From the NCBI RefSeq assembly GCF_900102015.1, contig NZ_FNAT01000005.1:173273-237272 (forward strand): a DNA stretch of 64,000 bases. The letters are read 5' to 3'. Positions 51,068 to 60,871 of the stretch are shown here, one piece after another; position 1 is the stretch's first letter; each line of letters begins with the position of its first letter. The position numbers and the translations under genes are program-made. The notes under the pieces were generated by a model. That model was not told the DNA's origin and searched no databases. It saw only the letters and a list, made by a program, of their open reading frames with translations. This DNA is from Limimaricola pyoseonensis. Its GTDB lineage: Bacteria > Pseudomonadota > Alphaproteobacteria > Rhodobacterales > Rhodobacteraceae.

Positions 51068-52210
51068 TTACTGCTCGACCGGGGTCCAGCCGCCATCCTT
51101 GATCTCGAGGATGCGGAAGGCCGAGAGGTCGAGGCCCATGTGGTCCTCGGGGGTGAAGCTGTAGACGCCGGTGACGCCGGCATGGCCCTCGATCGCCTCG
51201 ATCGCGTCGCGGATTGCCGCCGGGTCCTCGGCGCCGGCCTCGCGGATCGCGTGGGTCAGCAGGTGGAAGGCGTCGTAGGCGTAGCCGCCGAAGGTCGAGG
51301 GCTTTTCGCCGTAGGCGGCCTCGTAGGCGGCGATGTAGTCCTGCACCGGCTGGCGCTGCACGTCGTCCTCGGCCAGCTGGTCGGGGATCAGCAGCGGGGT
51401 GGCGGGCAGGCGCACGCCCTCGGCCGCGTCGCCGGCGAGCTTGATGAACTCGTCGGAGGCGACGCCGTGGCTCTGGTAGAAGGGCATCTCGAGGCCGAGC
51501 TGGGCGTAGTTGCGGGTGACCACCGCCGGGCCCTGGCCGAAGCCCGGGTTCACCACCGCCTCGACGCCGTCGGTGCCGGCGATGTTGGTGAGCTGCGGGG
51601 TCATGTCGCTGTCGTTGGGCCCGTAGGTCTCGTCGGCGACGATCTCGACGCCGGCGGCGCCGGCCACGTCGAGGCACTGCTCGCGCATCGAGGCGCCGAA
51701 GCCGCCGGTGCCCGAGATCATGCCGACCTTCGTCAGGCCGCGCGCCGTGATGTCGGCGAAGATCTTCTCGCAGGCCATGCGGTCGGTGTGCGGCGTCTTG
51801 AAGACGTATTCCTGCACCGGGTCGATGATGACCACCGCGCCCGCGAGCGAGATGAAGGGAATTTCGTAGTCGGCGAAGAGCGGCGCCATCGCCATGGTCG
51901 CGCCGGTGGTCGAGCCGCCGATCACCGCGACCACCTCGTCCTCCTCGATCAGGCGGGTGGCGAAGGTGCGCGCCTTGTTGGGGTCGCCGCCGTCGTCATA
52001 GAGGACCAGCTCGACCTCCTCGCCGTCGATGCCGCCGTTGGCGTTCAGCTCCTCGACCAGCATCTCGAGCGTCTTGGCCTCGGGGTCGCCCAGAAAGGCC
52101 GCCGGGCCGGTGACGGCGAGCGTGGCACCGATCTTGATCTCGGCGATGGCGGGGGCGCCCGCCAGCAGGGCCAGCGCCGAAACACCGGCGGCAACGGCTT
52201 GTCTTGTCAT
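51068..52210 (-). CDS. livK: Liv-type periplasmic substrate-binding protein (LivK family)
   Basis: A 380-residue two-lobed binding protein (type I periplasmic fold). The signal peptide ends at AIAEIKIG, about residue 23. Family motifs are IKIGATLAVTGPAAFLGD, VAVIGGSTTGATMAMAPLF and GFGASMREQC. It is first in the livKHMGF operon, and its start faces paaG across about 200 bases. The ligand cannot be read from sequence: amino acids, or an aromatic acid such as phenylacetate given the neighbours, are both possible. GGGAGG precedes the ATG. Confidence 0.92.
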   Translation of the reverse strand: MTRQAVAAGVSALALLAGAPAIAEIKIGATLAVTGPAAFLGDPEAKTLEMLVEELNANGGIDGEEVELVLYDDGGDPNKARTFATRLIEEDEVVAVIGGSTTGATMAMAPLFADYEIPFISLAGAVVIIDPVQEYVFKTPHTDRMACEKIFADITARGLTKVGMISGTGGFGASMREQCLDVAGAAGVEIVADETYGPNDSDMTPQLTNIAGTDGVEAVVNPGFGQGPAVVTRNYAQLGLEMPFYQSHGVASDEFIKLAGDAAEGVRLPATPLLIPDQLAEDDVQRQPVQDYIAAYEAAYGEKPSTFGGYAYDAFHLLTHAIREAGAEDPAAIRDAIEAIEGHAGVTGVYSFTPEDHMGLDLSAFRILEIKDGGWTPVEQ

Positions 52211-52326
52211 GTCTTTCCTCCCTTTTCATCACATCGACGCACGCATTTTCGGCATTCCGTGACGCTTTATTCATTGACCAAGCGCGTCCGTCATGCAACA
52301 CATTTTTCCCGAAAGCGCCCCGTTTC

Positions 52327-52351
52327 CGTGCCCCTTTGAGGGGAGGGCACG
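52327..52351. other. Dyad in the liv/paa divergent region
   Basis: CGTGCCC (52327-52333) and GGGCACG (52345-52351), perfect 7-bp arms with a nested CCCC-TTTGA-GGGG. It is about 65 bases before paaG in the ~200-base region between the livK and paaG starts. It could be a leader stem-loop or an operator. Confidence 0.3.
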
Positions 52352-52413
52352 GGCCGAGGACCGGTCGGAAGACGGGTCGGCGGACCGGGCGCGGGAGACC
52401 TGAGGGAGGGACC

Positions 52414-53211
52414 ATGACCGAGCCAGTTCTGCTCGAGCAGCAATCGGATGGCGTGCTGCGCCTGACGCTCAACCGGCCCGACCGGCTGAACGCCTTCACG
52501 CCCGAACTGCACGCCGCGCTGCGCGCCGCGATCGCCCGGGCGGCCGAGGACGACGCGGTGCGCGCGGTGCTGCTCACCGGGGCGGGCCGCGGCTTCTGCG
52601 CCGGGCAGGATCTCGGGCAGCGGCATCCCGACGCCGAGGGCGGCGCGCCGGATCTGGGCGAGACCATCGGCACGCTGTGGAACCCGCTGGTGCGCGCGAT
52701 CCGCGCCCTGCCCAAGCCGGTGATCTGCGCGGTCAACGGCGTCGCGGCCGGCGCCGGCGCCAACCTCGCCATCGCCTGCGACATCGTGCTGGCGGGCGAG
52801 AGCGCGCGCTTCATCCAGTCCTTCGCCAAGCTCGGCCTCGTGCCGGATTCGGGCGGCACATGGACCCTGACCCGGGCGCTGGGCGAGGCGCGCGCCAAGG
52901 CGCTGGCGCTGACCGGCCAGCCGCTCGGCGCGGCGCAGGCGGCCGAATGGGGCCTGATCTGGCGCGCCGTGCCGGATGCGGCGCTGATCGAGGAGGCCGA
53001 GGCGCTGGCGGGCAGCCTCGCCAAGGGGCCGACCTACGGCTTCGGCCTGACCAAGCAGGCGATCCAGGCCGCGGGCGGGCAGGATCTCGACGCCAGCCTC
53101 GATCTCGAGCGCGATCTGCAGCGCAAGGCGGGCTTCTCGCCCGACTATGCCGAGGGCGTGCGCGCCTTCACCGAAAAGCGGGAGCCGGCCTTCACCGGGC
53201 GCGCGCAATGA
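52414..53211 (+). CDS. paaG: Epoxyphenylacetyl-CoA isomerase PaaG
   Basis: A 265-residue crotonase-fold enzyme converting ring-1,2-epoxyphenylacetyl-CoA to oxepin-CoA. The oxyanion segments are GAGRGFCAGQDLGQRHPDAE and CAVNGVAAGAGANLAIACD. SFAKLGLVPDSGGTWTL supplies the isomerase-type acidic residue, and the C-terminal SPDYAEGVRAFTEKREPAFT is typical of PaaG. A strong GGGAGGG ribosome site precedes ATG 52414. First gene of the paaG-paaI-paaK-paaX operon; overlaps paaI as ATGA. Confidence 0.93.
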   Translation: MTEPVLLEQQSDGVLRLTLNRPDRLNAFTPELHAALRAAIARAAEDDAVRAVLLTGAGRGFCAGQDLGQRHPDAEGGAPDLGETIGTLWNPLVRAIRALPKPVICAVNGVAAGAGANLAIACDIVLAGESARFIQSFAKLGLVPDSGGTWTLTRALGEARAKALALTGQPLGAAQAAEWGLIWRAVPDAALIEEAEALAGSLAKGPTYGFGLTKQAIQAAGGQDLDASLDLERDLQRKAGFSPDYAEGVRAFTEKREPAFTGRAQ

Positions 53212-53654
53212 GCGGGGCGGTGCAGATGAAGCTCGATCCGCAGGCCCAGGCCGAGAAGCGCACGCAGGAAATGTGGGACGAGGACACCGCCAGCAAGGCC
53301 ATGGGGATGGAGCTTCTGGAGGTCGGCCCCGGCTACGCCAAGATGCGGATGCGGGTGCGCGAGGACATGGTGAACGGCCACGGCACGCTGCATGGCGGGC
53401 TCACCTTCGCCTTCGCCGACAGCGTCTTCGCCTTCGCGGCCAACAGCTACGACTACCAGGCCGTCGGCAGCCATTGCGACATCACCTACCACGCGCCGGG
53501 GCGGCTGGGCGACATGCTGATCGGCACCGGCACCGAGGTGACGCGGGCCGGGCGCTCGGGGCTCTACGACGTGGCGGTGCACCGCGAGGACGGCACGCTG
53601 ATCGCCAGTTTCCGCGGCAATTCGCGGATCGTGCGGGTGCCCAAGGACGGCTGA
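53208..53654 (+). CDS. paaI: Hydroxyphenylacetyl-CoA thioesterase PaaI
   Basis: A 148-residue hotdog thioesterase with the family motif NGHGTLHGGLTFAFADSVFAFAANS (in two parts: GHGTLHGGL and FADSVFAFAANS). PaaI releases CoA from dead-end ring-hydroxylated phenylacetyl-CoA products, protecting the CoA pool. The ATG overlaps the paaG stop; a second in-frame ATG lies six codons in (MKLDPQAQ). Forty-nine bases separate it from paaK. Confidence 0.93.
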   Translation: MSGAVQMKLDPQAQAEKRTQEMWDEDTASKAMGMELLEVGPGYAKMRMRVREDMVNGHGTLHGGLTFAFADSVFAFAANSYDYQAVGSHCDITYHAPGRLGDMLIGTGTEVTRAGRSGLYDVAVHREDGTLIASFRGNSRIVRVPKDG

Positions 53655-53703
53655 CCCGCGACCGGATGAGAGAGGCGCGGCGACGCGCCAGAGGGAGGAC
53701 GAC

Positions 53704-55014
53704 ATGCTCACCAGACCCACCGGGGCGCGCGCGCCCCTCGACCCGATCGAGACCGCCTCGCGCGACGAGATCTCGGCGCTGCAGCTCAAGCGGATGAAGC
53801 AGACGCTGGCCCGCGCCTATGAGGGCTCGCCCTTCTACCGCGCCAAGTTCGACGAAGCCGGCGTCCACCCGGACGACCTGAAGTCGCTGTCGGACCTGAA
53901 GAAGTTTCCTTTCACCGTGAAGCAGGACCTGCGCGACAATTATCCCTTCGGCATGTTCGCCGTGCCGCAGAGCCAGATCGCGCGGCTGCACGCCTCGTCG
54001 GGCACCACCGGCAAGCCGACCGTGGTGGCCTACACCAAGAACGACATCGACACATGGGCCGACGTGATGGCGCGCTCGATCCGCGCCGCGGGCGGCGCGC
54101 CGGGCGACATCTGCCACGTGGCCTATGGCTACGGCCTCTTCACCGGGGGCCTGGGCGCACATTACGGGGCCGAGCGGCTGGGCTGCACCGTGGTGCCGGT
54201 CTCGGGCGGCATGACCGAGCGGCAGATCACCCTGATCGAGGATTTCAAGCCCTCGATCATCATGGTCACGCCCTCCTACATGCTGTCGATCCTCGACGCC
54301 TACCGCGCCGCCGGGCTCGACCCGCGGCAAAGCTCGCTCAGGACCGGCATCTTCGGGGCCGAGCCCTGGACCAACGCCATGCGCGAGGAGATCGAGCAGG
54401 CCTTCGACATGGACGCGGTCGACATCTTCGGCCTGTCTGAGGTGATGGGCCCGGGCGTGGCGCAGGAATGCGTCGAGACCAAGGACGGGCTGCACATCTG
54501 GGAGGATCACTTCTACCCGGAGATCATAGACCCCGAGACCGGCGAGCCGGTCGAGGACGGGCAGGAAGGCGAGTTGGTCTTCACCTCGCTCACCAAGGAG
54601 GCCTTCCCGATCATCCGCTACCGCACCCGCGACCTGACGCGGCTTCTGCCCGGCACCGCGCGTTCGATGCGGCGGATGGAGAAGGTGACGGGGCGCAGCG
54701 ACGACATGATCATCCTGCGCGGCGTCAACGTCTTCCCGACCCAGATCGAGGAGCAGATCCTGAAATGCGCGGGCCTCGCCCCGCATTACCAGATCCACCT
54801 GTCCCGCAAGGGCCGGATGGACGAGATGTGCATCCATTGCGAGTGCAAGACCGATGGCGACGAGGCTGCGGCCCAGGCCGCCGCGCGCGAGCTGATGGGC
54901 CATGTGAAAAGCGTGGTCGGCGTGTCCTGCAAGGTCGAGATCAAACCCTCGGGCTCGATCCAGCGGTCCGAGGGCAAGGCCAAGCGCGTCGTCGACGCCC
55001 GGCCCAAGGGCTGA
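53704..55014 (+). CDS. paaK: Phenylacetate-CoA ligase PaaK
   Basis: A 436-residue AMP-forming ligase activating phenylacetate with ATP and CoA, the entry step of the pathway. Motifs: LHASSGTTGKPTVVAYT (phosphate loop), YGYGLFTGGLGAHYGAERLG, GLSEVMGPG, RYRTRDLTRLLPG and GRSDDMIILRGVNVFPTQIE, all in PaaK order. GGGAGGA precedes ATG 53704. It lies ahead of paaX, after a 10-bp hairpin. Confidence 0.96.
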   Translation: MLTRPTGARAPLDPIETASRDEISALQLKRMKQTLARAYEGSPFYRAKFDEAGVHPDDLKSLSDLKKFPFTVKQDLRDNYPFGMFAVPQSQIARLHASSGTTGKPTVVAYTKNDIDTWADVMARSIRAAGGAPGDICHVAYGYGLFTGGLGAHYGAERLGCTVVPVSGGMTERQITLIEDFKPSIIMVTPSYMLSILDAYRAAGLDPRQSSLRTGIFGAEPWTNAMREEIEQAFDMDAVDIFGLSEVMGPGVAQECVETKDGLHIWEDHFYPEIIDPETGEPVEDGQEGELVFTSLTKEAFPIIRYRTRDLTRLLPGTARSMRRMEKVTGRSDDMIILRGVNVFPTQIEEQILKCAGLAPHYQIHLSRKGRMDEMCIHCECKTDGDEAAAQAAARELMGHVKSVVGVSCKVEIKPSGSIQRSEGKAKRVVDARPKG

Positions 55015-55026
55015 TTGCCCCCTTGA

Positions 55027-55052
55027 CGCGAGGGCGCTAGACCGCCCTCGCG
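55027..55052 (+). other. Hairpin between paaK and paaX
   Basis: A perfect 10-bp stem (CGCGAGGGCG / CGCCCTCGCG) with a six-base CTAGAC loop, 12 bases after paaK and 17 before the paaX ATG. There is no T-run. It may lower paaX expression or mark an mRNA end. Confidence 0.5.
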
Positions 55053-55069
55053 CAAGCCCCGGAGCCGCC

Positions 55070-55921
55070 ATGTCCCCCGACGCCCTGCACGCCACACTCG
55101 CCGCCTTCCCGGTCAGCGCCGGGGCCTTCATCGTGACGCTCTACGGCGACGTGGTGGCGCCGCGCGGTGGCGAGATCTGGATGGGCAACATCATCAGCGC
55201 CTGCGCCGCCGTGGGGCTGAGCGAAAGCCGCGTGCGCACCGCCGTGTCGCGGCTGGTGGCGGCCGAGCGGATCGAGGGGGTGAAGGACGGGCGCAAGAGC
55301 TACTACCGGCTTACCCCCGCCGCCGAGAAGGAATTCCAGCGCGCCGCCCGGCTGATCTATCGCCGTCCGCGCGCCGAGCCGCTGCAGGGCTGGCATCTCG
55401 TGGCGCTGCCGCAGGGGCCGGGGCGCGAGGCGCTGGTGGCGCGTCTGACCCGGCTGCGCTTCGGCATGGCCGAGCCCTATCTCGCGATCCTGCCCGACCG
55501 GGGCGACCCCCTGCCCCCTCTGGGCGCGCCGCATTTCCGCGCCACCACCGAGGACGACCTCACGGAGATGGCCCGCGCCGCATGGCCGCTCGAGGCGCTG
55601 TCGGAGCGGATGGAGCGCTTCGTGGCGGGCTTCGCGCCACTCGAAGGCATCCTCTGCAGCCCCGAAGAGGCGCTCGGGCTGCGGCTGCTTCTGGTGCATG
55701 TCTACCGCGACATCGCGCTGTCGGACCCGGCCCTGCCGCTGGGCCTTCTGCCCGAGGGCTGGAAGGGGCCCGAGGTGCGGGCGCTCTTCGCGCGGCTCTA
55801 CCTTCAGCTCACGCCGGAGGCCGACCGCGCCGTGGCGCGCGACTTCGTCGACCGCGACGGCCCGCTGACCGCCGATCCGACCCGGATCGCCCGGCGCATC
55901 GCCGATCTCTCCTACCACTGA
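55070..55921 (+). CDS. paaX: Phenylacetate repressor PaaX
   Basis: A 283-residue PaaX-family transcriptional repressor that is released by phenylacetyl-CoA. The N-terminal winged helix (WMGNIISACAAVGLSESRVR then TAVSRLVAAERIEG and GRKSYYRLT) and the PaaX-type middle domain (YRRPRAEPLQGWHLVAL) are clear, as is the C-terminal region with LEGILCSPEEALGLRLLLVHVYR. It is last in the paaG operon and sits next to the palindrome at 56017-56037, upstream of paaJ, its likely operator. Confidence 0.93.
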   Translation: MSPDALHATLAAFPVSAGAFIVTLYGDVVAPRGGEIWMGNIISACAAVGLSESRVRTAVSRLVAAERIEGVKDGRKSYYRLTPAAEKEFQRAARLIYRRPRAEPLQGWHLVALPQGPGREALVARLTRLRFGMAEPYLAILPDRGDPLPPLGAPHFRATTEDDLTEMARAAWPLEALSERMERFVAGFAPLEGILCSPEEALGLRLLLVHVYRDIALSDPALPLGLLPEGWKGPEVRALFARLYLQLTPEADRAVARDFVDRDGPLTADPTRIARRIADLSYH

Positions 55922-56010
55922 TCCCTGCCCCCGGCAGCCGTGACGCGAAGCGCCGCCCGCGGTCTCGCGCGGCGCCGCGCCGATACATCACGCTTGCGCC
56001 CATACCTGAC

Positions 56011-56041
56011 TTGATTTGTGACACGTCACGTGTCACATTAT
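56011..56041 (+). promoter_or_regulatory. Candidate PaaX operator and paaJ promoter
   Basis: Perfect dyad TGTGACAC (56017-56024), centre GTCAC, GTGTCACA (56030-56037). TTGATT (56011-56016) just before it and CATTAT (56036-56041) at its end could be the -35 and -10, so a bound repressor would block the promoter. The paaJ ATG is 31 bases further on. No copy was found before paaG. Confidence 0.55.
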
Positions 56042-56072
56042 CCCCGAGACACGACGAAACATGTGAGGCGAC

Positions 56073-57281
<1,209 letters not shown>

Positions 57282-57293
57282 GGAGATCGATCC

Positions 57294-58268
57294 ATGTATG
57301 CGCAACTCGTCGAGACCGGACAGTCGGAAGGCACCGAGCAGGAGCTCGAATTCCAGGCCAAGATCGACCGCGGCGTGCGGATCGAGGCCAATGACTGGAT
57401 GCCCGAGGGCTACCGCAAGACGCTGATCCGCCAGATCGGCCAGCACGCCCATTCCGAGATCGTGGGCCAGCTGCCCGAGGGCAACTGGATCACCCGCGCG
57501 CCCTCGCTGCAAAGGAAGGCCATCCTTCTGGCCAAGGTGCAGGACGAGGCGGGCCACGGGCTCTACCTCTACTGCGCCGCCGAGACGCTGGGCATCTCGC
57601 GCGACGAGATGACCGCGCAGCTTCTGTCGGGCAAGGCCAAGTATTCCTCGATCTTCAACTACCCGACCCTGACCTGGGCCGACATGGGCGCGGTCGGCTG
57701 GCTGGTCGACGGCGCGGCGATCATGAACCAGGTGCCGCTGCAGCGCTGCTCCTACGGCCCCTACTCGCGCGCGATGATCCGCATCTGCAAGGAAGAGAGC
57801 TTCCACCAGCGGCAGGGCTTCGACATCATGCGCCAGCTCTGCCAAGGCACCGACGACCAGAAGGCGATGGCGCAGGACGCTCTGAACCGCTGGTGGTGGC
57901 CCTCGCTGATGATGTTCGGCCCCTCCGACAAGGACTCGGTGCATTCCGAGCAGTCGATGAAGTGGGGCATCAAGCAGAACACCAATGACGAGCTGCGGCA
58001 GAAATTCGTCGACCAGACCGTGCCGCAGGCCGAGTGGCTGGGCCTGACCGTGCCCGACCCGGAGCTGAAGTGGAACGAGGAGAAGGGCGGCTACGATTTC
58101 GGCGAACCGGACTGGTCCGAGTTCTTCGAGGTGATCAAGGGCAACGGCCCGTGCAACCGCGACCGGCTCGAGGCCCGCAACAAGGCCTGGGACGACGGCG
58201 AATGGTTCCGCGACGGGCTCACCGCCCATGCCGAGAAACAGCAACAGCACAACATCGCGGCGGAGTGA
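57294..58268 (+). CDS. paaA: Phenylacetyl-CoA epoxidase, catalytic subunit PaaA
   Basis: A 324-residue di-iron subunit that, with PaaB, PaaC and PaaE, adds one oxygen atom to the ring of phenylacetyl-CoA. Iron-binding segments: [19 protein letters not shown] (ExxH) and [13 protein letters not shown] (the second ExxH). [21 protein letters not shown] is a conserved family stretch. GAGGAG precedes the ATG. It starts 12 bases after paaJ; paaB follows after five bases. Confidence 0.96.
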   Translation: MYAQLVETGQSEGTEQELEFQAKIDRGVRIEANDWMPEGYRKTLIRQIGQHAHSEIVGQLPEGNWITRAPSLQRKAILLAKVQDEAGHGLYLYCAAETLGISRDEMTAQLLSGKAKYSSIFNYPTLTWADMGAVGWLVDGAAIMNQVPLQRCSYGPYSRAMIRICKEESFHQRQGFDIMRQLCQGTDDQKAMAQDALNRWWWPSLMMFGPSDKDSVHSEQSMKWGIKQNTNDELRQKFVDQTVPQAEWLGLTVPDPELKWNEEKGGYDFGEPDWSEFFEVIKGNGPCNRDRLEARNKAWDDGEWFRDGLTAHAEKQQQHNIAAE

Positions 58269-58273
58269 CTTCG

Positions 58274-58558
58274 ATGAGCAAGGAATGGCCCCTTTGGGAA
58301 ATCTTCATCCGCGGCCAGCATGGGCTGTCGCACCGGCACGTGGGCTCGCTGCACGCGCCCGACGCCGAGATGGCGCTGAAGAACGCGCGTGACGTCTACA
58401 CCCGGCGCAACGAGGGCGTGAGCATCTGGGTGGTCGAGTCGAACAAGATCACCGCCTTCGACCCCGACGCGGCCGAGCACAACTTCGCCGCGCCGAAGTC
58501 GAAGGTCTACCGCCACCCGACCTTCTTCGACATCCCCGAAGACGTGGGGGCGATGTGA
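58274..58558 (+). CDS. paaB: Phenylacetyl-CoA epoxidase subunit PaaB
   Basis: A 94-residue small subunit with the family opening EWPLWEIFIRGQHGLSHRHV, then GSLHAPDAEMALKNARDVYT. It helps assemble the PaaABC complex and has no catalytic residues of its own. The predicted ATG is 58274. The TGA overlaps the paaC ATG by one base (TGATG). Confidence 0.95.
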   Translation: MSKEWPLWEIFIRGQHGLSHRHVGSLHAPDAEMALKNARDVYTRRNEGVSIWVVESNKITAFDPDAAEHNFAAPKSKVYRHPTFFDIPEDVGAM

Positions 58559-59307
58559 TGGATCCGCTCGTCACCTTCTGTCTCAGGATGGGCGACACGA
58601 CGCTGATCCTCGGCCAGCAGACGGCGGCGTGGTGCGGCCACGCGCCGGTGCTGGAGGAGGACATCGCCTTCGCCAACATGGGGCTCGACCTGATCGGCCA
58701 GACCCAGCTCTGGTACGAGCTGGCCTCCGAGGCCGAGGGAAAGGGCCGCACGCCCGACGACCTCGCCTTTTTCCGCACCGAGCGGCAGTTCCTCAACGCG
58801 CAGCTGGTGGAGCGGCCCAACGTGGACTTCGCCCACGCGCTGATGCGGCAATACCTGTTCGACGCCTGGCACCTGCCGATGCAGGAGGCGCTGTGCGAAA
58901 GCGGCCATGACGGCATCCGCGAGCTGGCGCAGAAATCGGTCAAGGAAGTGCGCTACCACATCGACCGCTCGCGCGACCTGATCGTGCGGCTGGGCGACGG
59001 CTCGGACGAGAGCCGGGCCAAGATGCAGGCCGCGCTCGACGCGCTCTGGCCCTACGCCGCCGACCTGATGGCGACCGACGAGGTCGAGGCGACGCTCTCC
59101 GAGCAGGGCGTGCTGCCCGATCTCGACCGGGTGCGGCGCGCCTTCGAGGCCGAGACCACCGCGACGCTCGACCGCGCGACGCTGGCTGTCCCCGAGAACG
59201 GCCACGCCCGCACCGGCGGCCGCACCGGGATCCACACCGAGACGATGGGCTACATCCTGGCCGAGATGCAGTCGATCCCGCGCACCTACCCCGACGCCCG
59301 CTGGTGA
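58558..59307 (+). CDS. paaC: Phenylacetyl-CoA epoxidase structural subunit PaaC
   Basis: A 249-residue ferritin-like subunit that pairs with PaaA but does not bind iron, so the ExxH pairs of PaaA are not expected. The family pattern is FCLRMGDTTLILGQQTAAWCG, LGLDLIGQTQLWY-like NMGLDLIGQTQLWYE and LMRQYLFDAWHLPMQEAL. ATG 58558 is preferred over GTG 58555, which only adds one codon. GTGA overlap with paaD. Confidence 0.95.
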   Translation: MDPLVTFCLRMGDTTLILGQQTAAWCGHAPVLEEDIAFANMGLDLIGQTQLWYELASEAEGKGRTPDDLAFFRTERQFLNAQLVERPNVDFAHALMRQYLFDAWHLPMQEALCESGHDGIRELAQKSVKEVRYHIDRSRDLIVRLGDGSDESRAKMQAALDALWPYAADLMATDEVEATLSEQGVLPDLDRVRRAFEAETTATLDRATLAVPENGHARTGGRTGIHTETMGYILAEMQSIPRTYPDARW

Positions 59308-59798
59308 GCGCCATGCGGCCCGACACCGACACCGTGCGCGACTGGTTGGGCGAGGTGCCCGACCCCGAGATCCCGGCGATCTCGGTGGTCGATCTCGGCA
59401 TCGTCCGCGACGTGGCCTGGGAGGACGACACGCTGGTGGTGGACGTCACGCCCACCTATGCCGGCTGCCCCGCGACGCTGGTGATCGCGCTCGACATCGA
59501 GACGGCGCTGCGCGAGCACGGGGTCGAGAAGGTCGAGGTGCGCCGCAAGATGTCGCCGCCCTGGTCGACCGACTGGATCACGAAGGAGGGGCGGCAGAAG
59601 CTGCTCGACTACGGCATCGCGCCGCCGCAGCTGAACGCGGCCAACTGCGCCGGGATGCTCTCGGCCCAGTCCGCCGCCTGCCCGATCTGCGGCTCGGAGA
59701 ACACCGAGATGCTGGCGGGCCGCGGCTCCACCCCCTGCAAGGCGCAGTTCCGCTGCCGCGACTGCCGCGAGCCCTTCGACTATTTCAAGGCGATCTGA
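59304..59798 (+). CDS. paaD: Epoxidase maturation protein PaaD (DUF59 plus zinc ribbon)
   Basis: A 164-residue protein with an N-terminal MIP18/DUF59 domain (VPDPEIPAISVVDLGIVRDV, then TYAGCPATLVIALDIE) and a C-terminal four-cysteine ribbon (CPICGS and CRDC). It is needed for an active epoxidase, probably for Fe-S insertion in PaaE. GTG 59304 overlaps the paaC stop as GTGA; ATG 59313 is the alternative. The DUF59 part resembles the SufT-like gene at 5674. Confidence 0.94.
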   Translation: MSAMRPDTDTVRDWLGEVPDPEIPAISVVDLGIVRDVAWEDDTLVVDVTPTYAGCPATLVIALDIETALREHGVEKVEVRRKMSPPWSTDWITKEGRQKLLDYGIAPPQLNAANCAGMLSAQSAACPICGSENTEMLAGRGSTPCKAQFRCRDCREPFDYFKAI

Positions 59799-60868
59799 TG
59801 CAAGAGTTCTTTCCGCTGACCGTCACCGGCATCGACCACGACACCCGCGACGCCGTGGTGGTCTCGCTCGCGCCCGCCAAGGGCGATTGCGAGAAGTTCC
59901 GCTTCCGCCCGGGCCAGTACCTGACCTTCCGCCGCGACTTCGACGGCGAGGAGCTGCGCCGCTCCTACTCGATCTGCGCCACGCCCGAGGAGGGGCTGCG
60001 CGTCGGCATCAAGAAGGTCGATGGCGGCGCCTTCTCGAGCTTTGCCAAGCACGAGCTGAAGGTCGGCGACACGCTCGACGCGCTGCCGCCGCAGGGCCGC
60101 TTCCACGCCCCCGAGGAGGCCGGCGAGAAGCACTATCTGGGCTTCGCCGCCGGATCGGGCATCACGCCGGTCCTGTCGATCGCCAAGAGCATCCTGCAGG
60201 GATCGAAGCAGGCGCGCTTCACGCTGGTCTACGGCAACCGGCAGCTGTCGTCGGTGATGTTCAAGTCCGAGCTGGGCGACCTCAAGGACCGCTATCTCGA
60301 CCGGCTGAACATCGTGCATGTCTTCTCGGGCGAGGCGCAGGAGATCGAGCTGTTCTCGGGCCGGATCGACGCCGAGAAGTGCCACGCGCTGTTCGGCCCC
60401 TGGGTCAGCCCCGAGGCCGAGATGGCCTTCATCTGCGGCCCCGAGGCGATGATGAAGGACGTGGCCTCCGCGCTCGAGGCGGCAGGCATGCCGAAGGACC
60501 GCATCAAGTTCGAGCTGTTCGGCGCCGCCCAGCCGGGCCGCGCCAAAATGCGGGCCGCCGCAGAGGCCGCGCGCGAGAGCGGCGAGATGGTGCGAGCCAC
60601 CGTCATCCTCGACGGCGTGTCGCGCTCGTTCCGCATGCCGCGCGCCGGCCAGTCGGTGCTCGATGCCGCGCGCGAGCACGACATCGACGCGCCCTACTCC
60701 TGCAAGGCCGGGGTCTGCTCGACCTGCATCGGCCGGGTGAAGTCGGGCGAGGTGGAAATGATGCAGAACTACGCTCTCGAGGATCACGAGGTGGCGGACG
60801 GGCTGGTGCTGACCTGCCAGTGCCTGCCGCTCTCGGACGAGATCGTCATCGAATACGAAGGACACTGA
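59798..60868 (+). CDS. paaE: Phenylacetyl-CoA epoxidase reductase PaaE
   Basis: A 356-residue reductase carrying electrons from NADPH to PaaA. FAD-binding RRSYSICATPEEGLRVGIKK and the FASG-like GFAAGSGITPVLSIAKSILQ block, then the NADP-site AFICGPEAMMKDV, and a C-terminal plant-type 2Fe-2S domain (PYSCKAGVCSTCIGRVKSG, then the fourth Cys in LTCQC). The ATG overlaps the paaD stop as TGATG. Confidence 0.95.
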   Translation: MQEFFPLTVTGIDHDTRDAVVVSLAPAKGDCEKFRFRPGQYLTFRRDFDGEELRRSYSICATPEEGLRVGIKKVDGGAFSSFAKHELKVGDTLDALPPQGRFHAPEEAGEKHYLGFAAGSGITPVLSIAKSILQGSKQARFTLVYGNRQLSSVMFKSELGDLKDRYLDRLNIVHVFSGEAQEIELFSGRIDAEKCHALFGPWVSPEAEMAFICGPEAMMKDVASALEAAGMPKDRIKFELFGAAQPGRAKMRAAAEAARESGEMVRATVILDGVSRSFRMPRAGQSVLDAAREHDIDAPYSCKAGVCSTCIGRVKSGEVEMMQNYALEDHEVADGLVLTCQCLPLSDEIVIEYEGH

Positions 60869-60871
60869 GAC

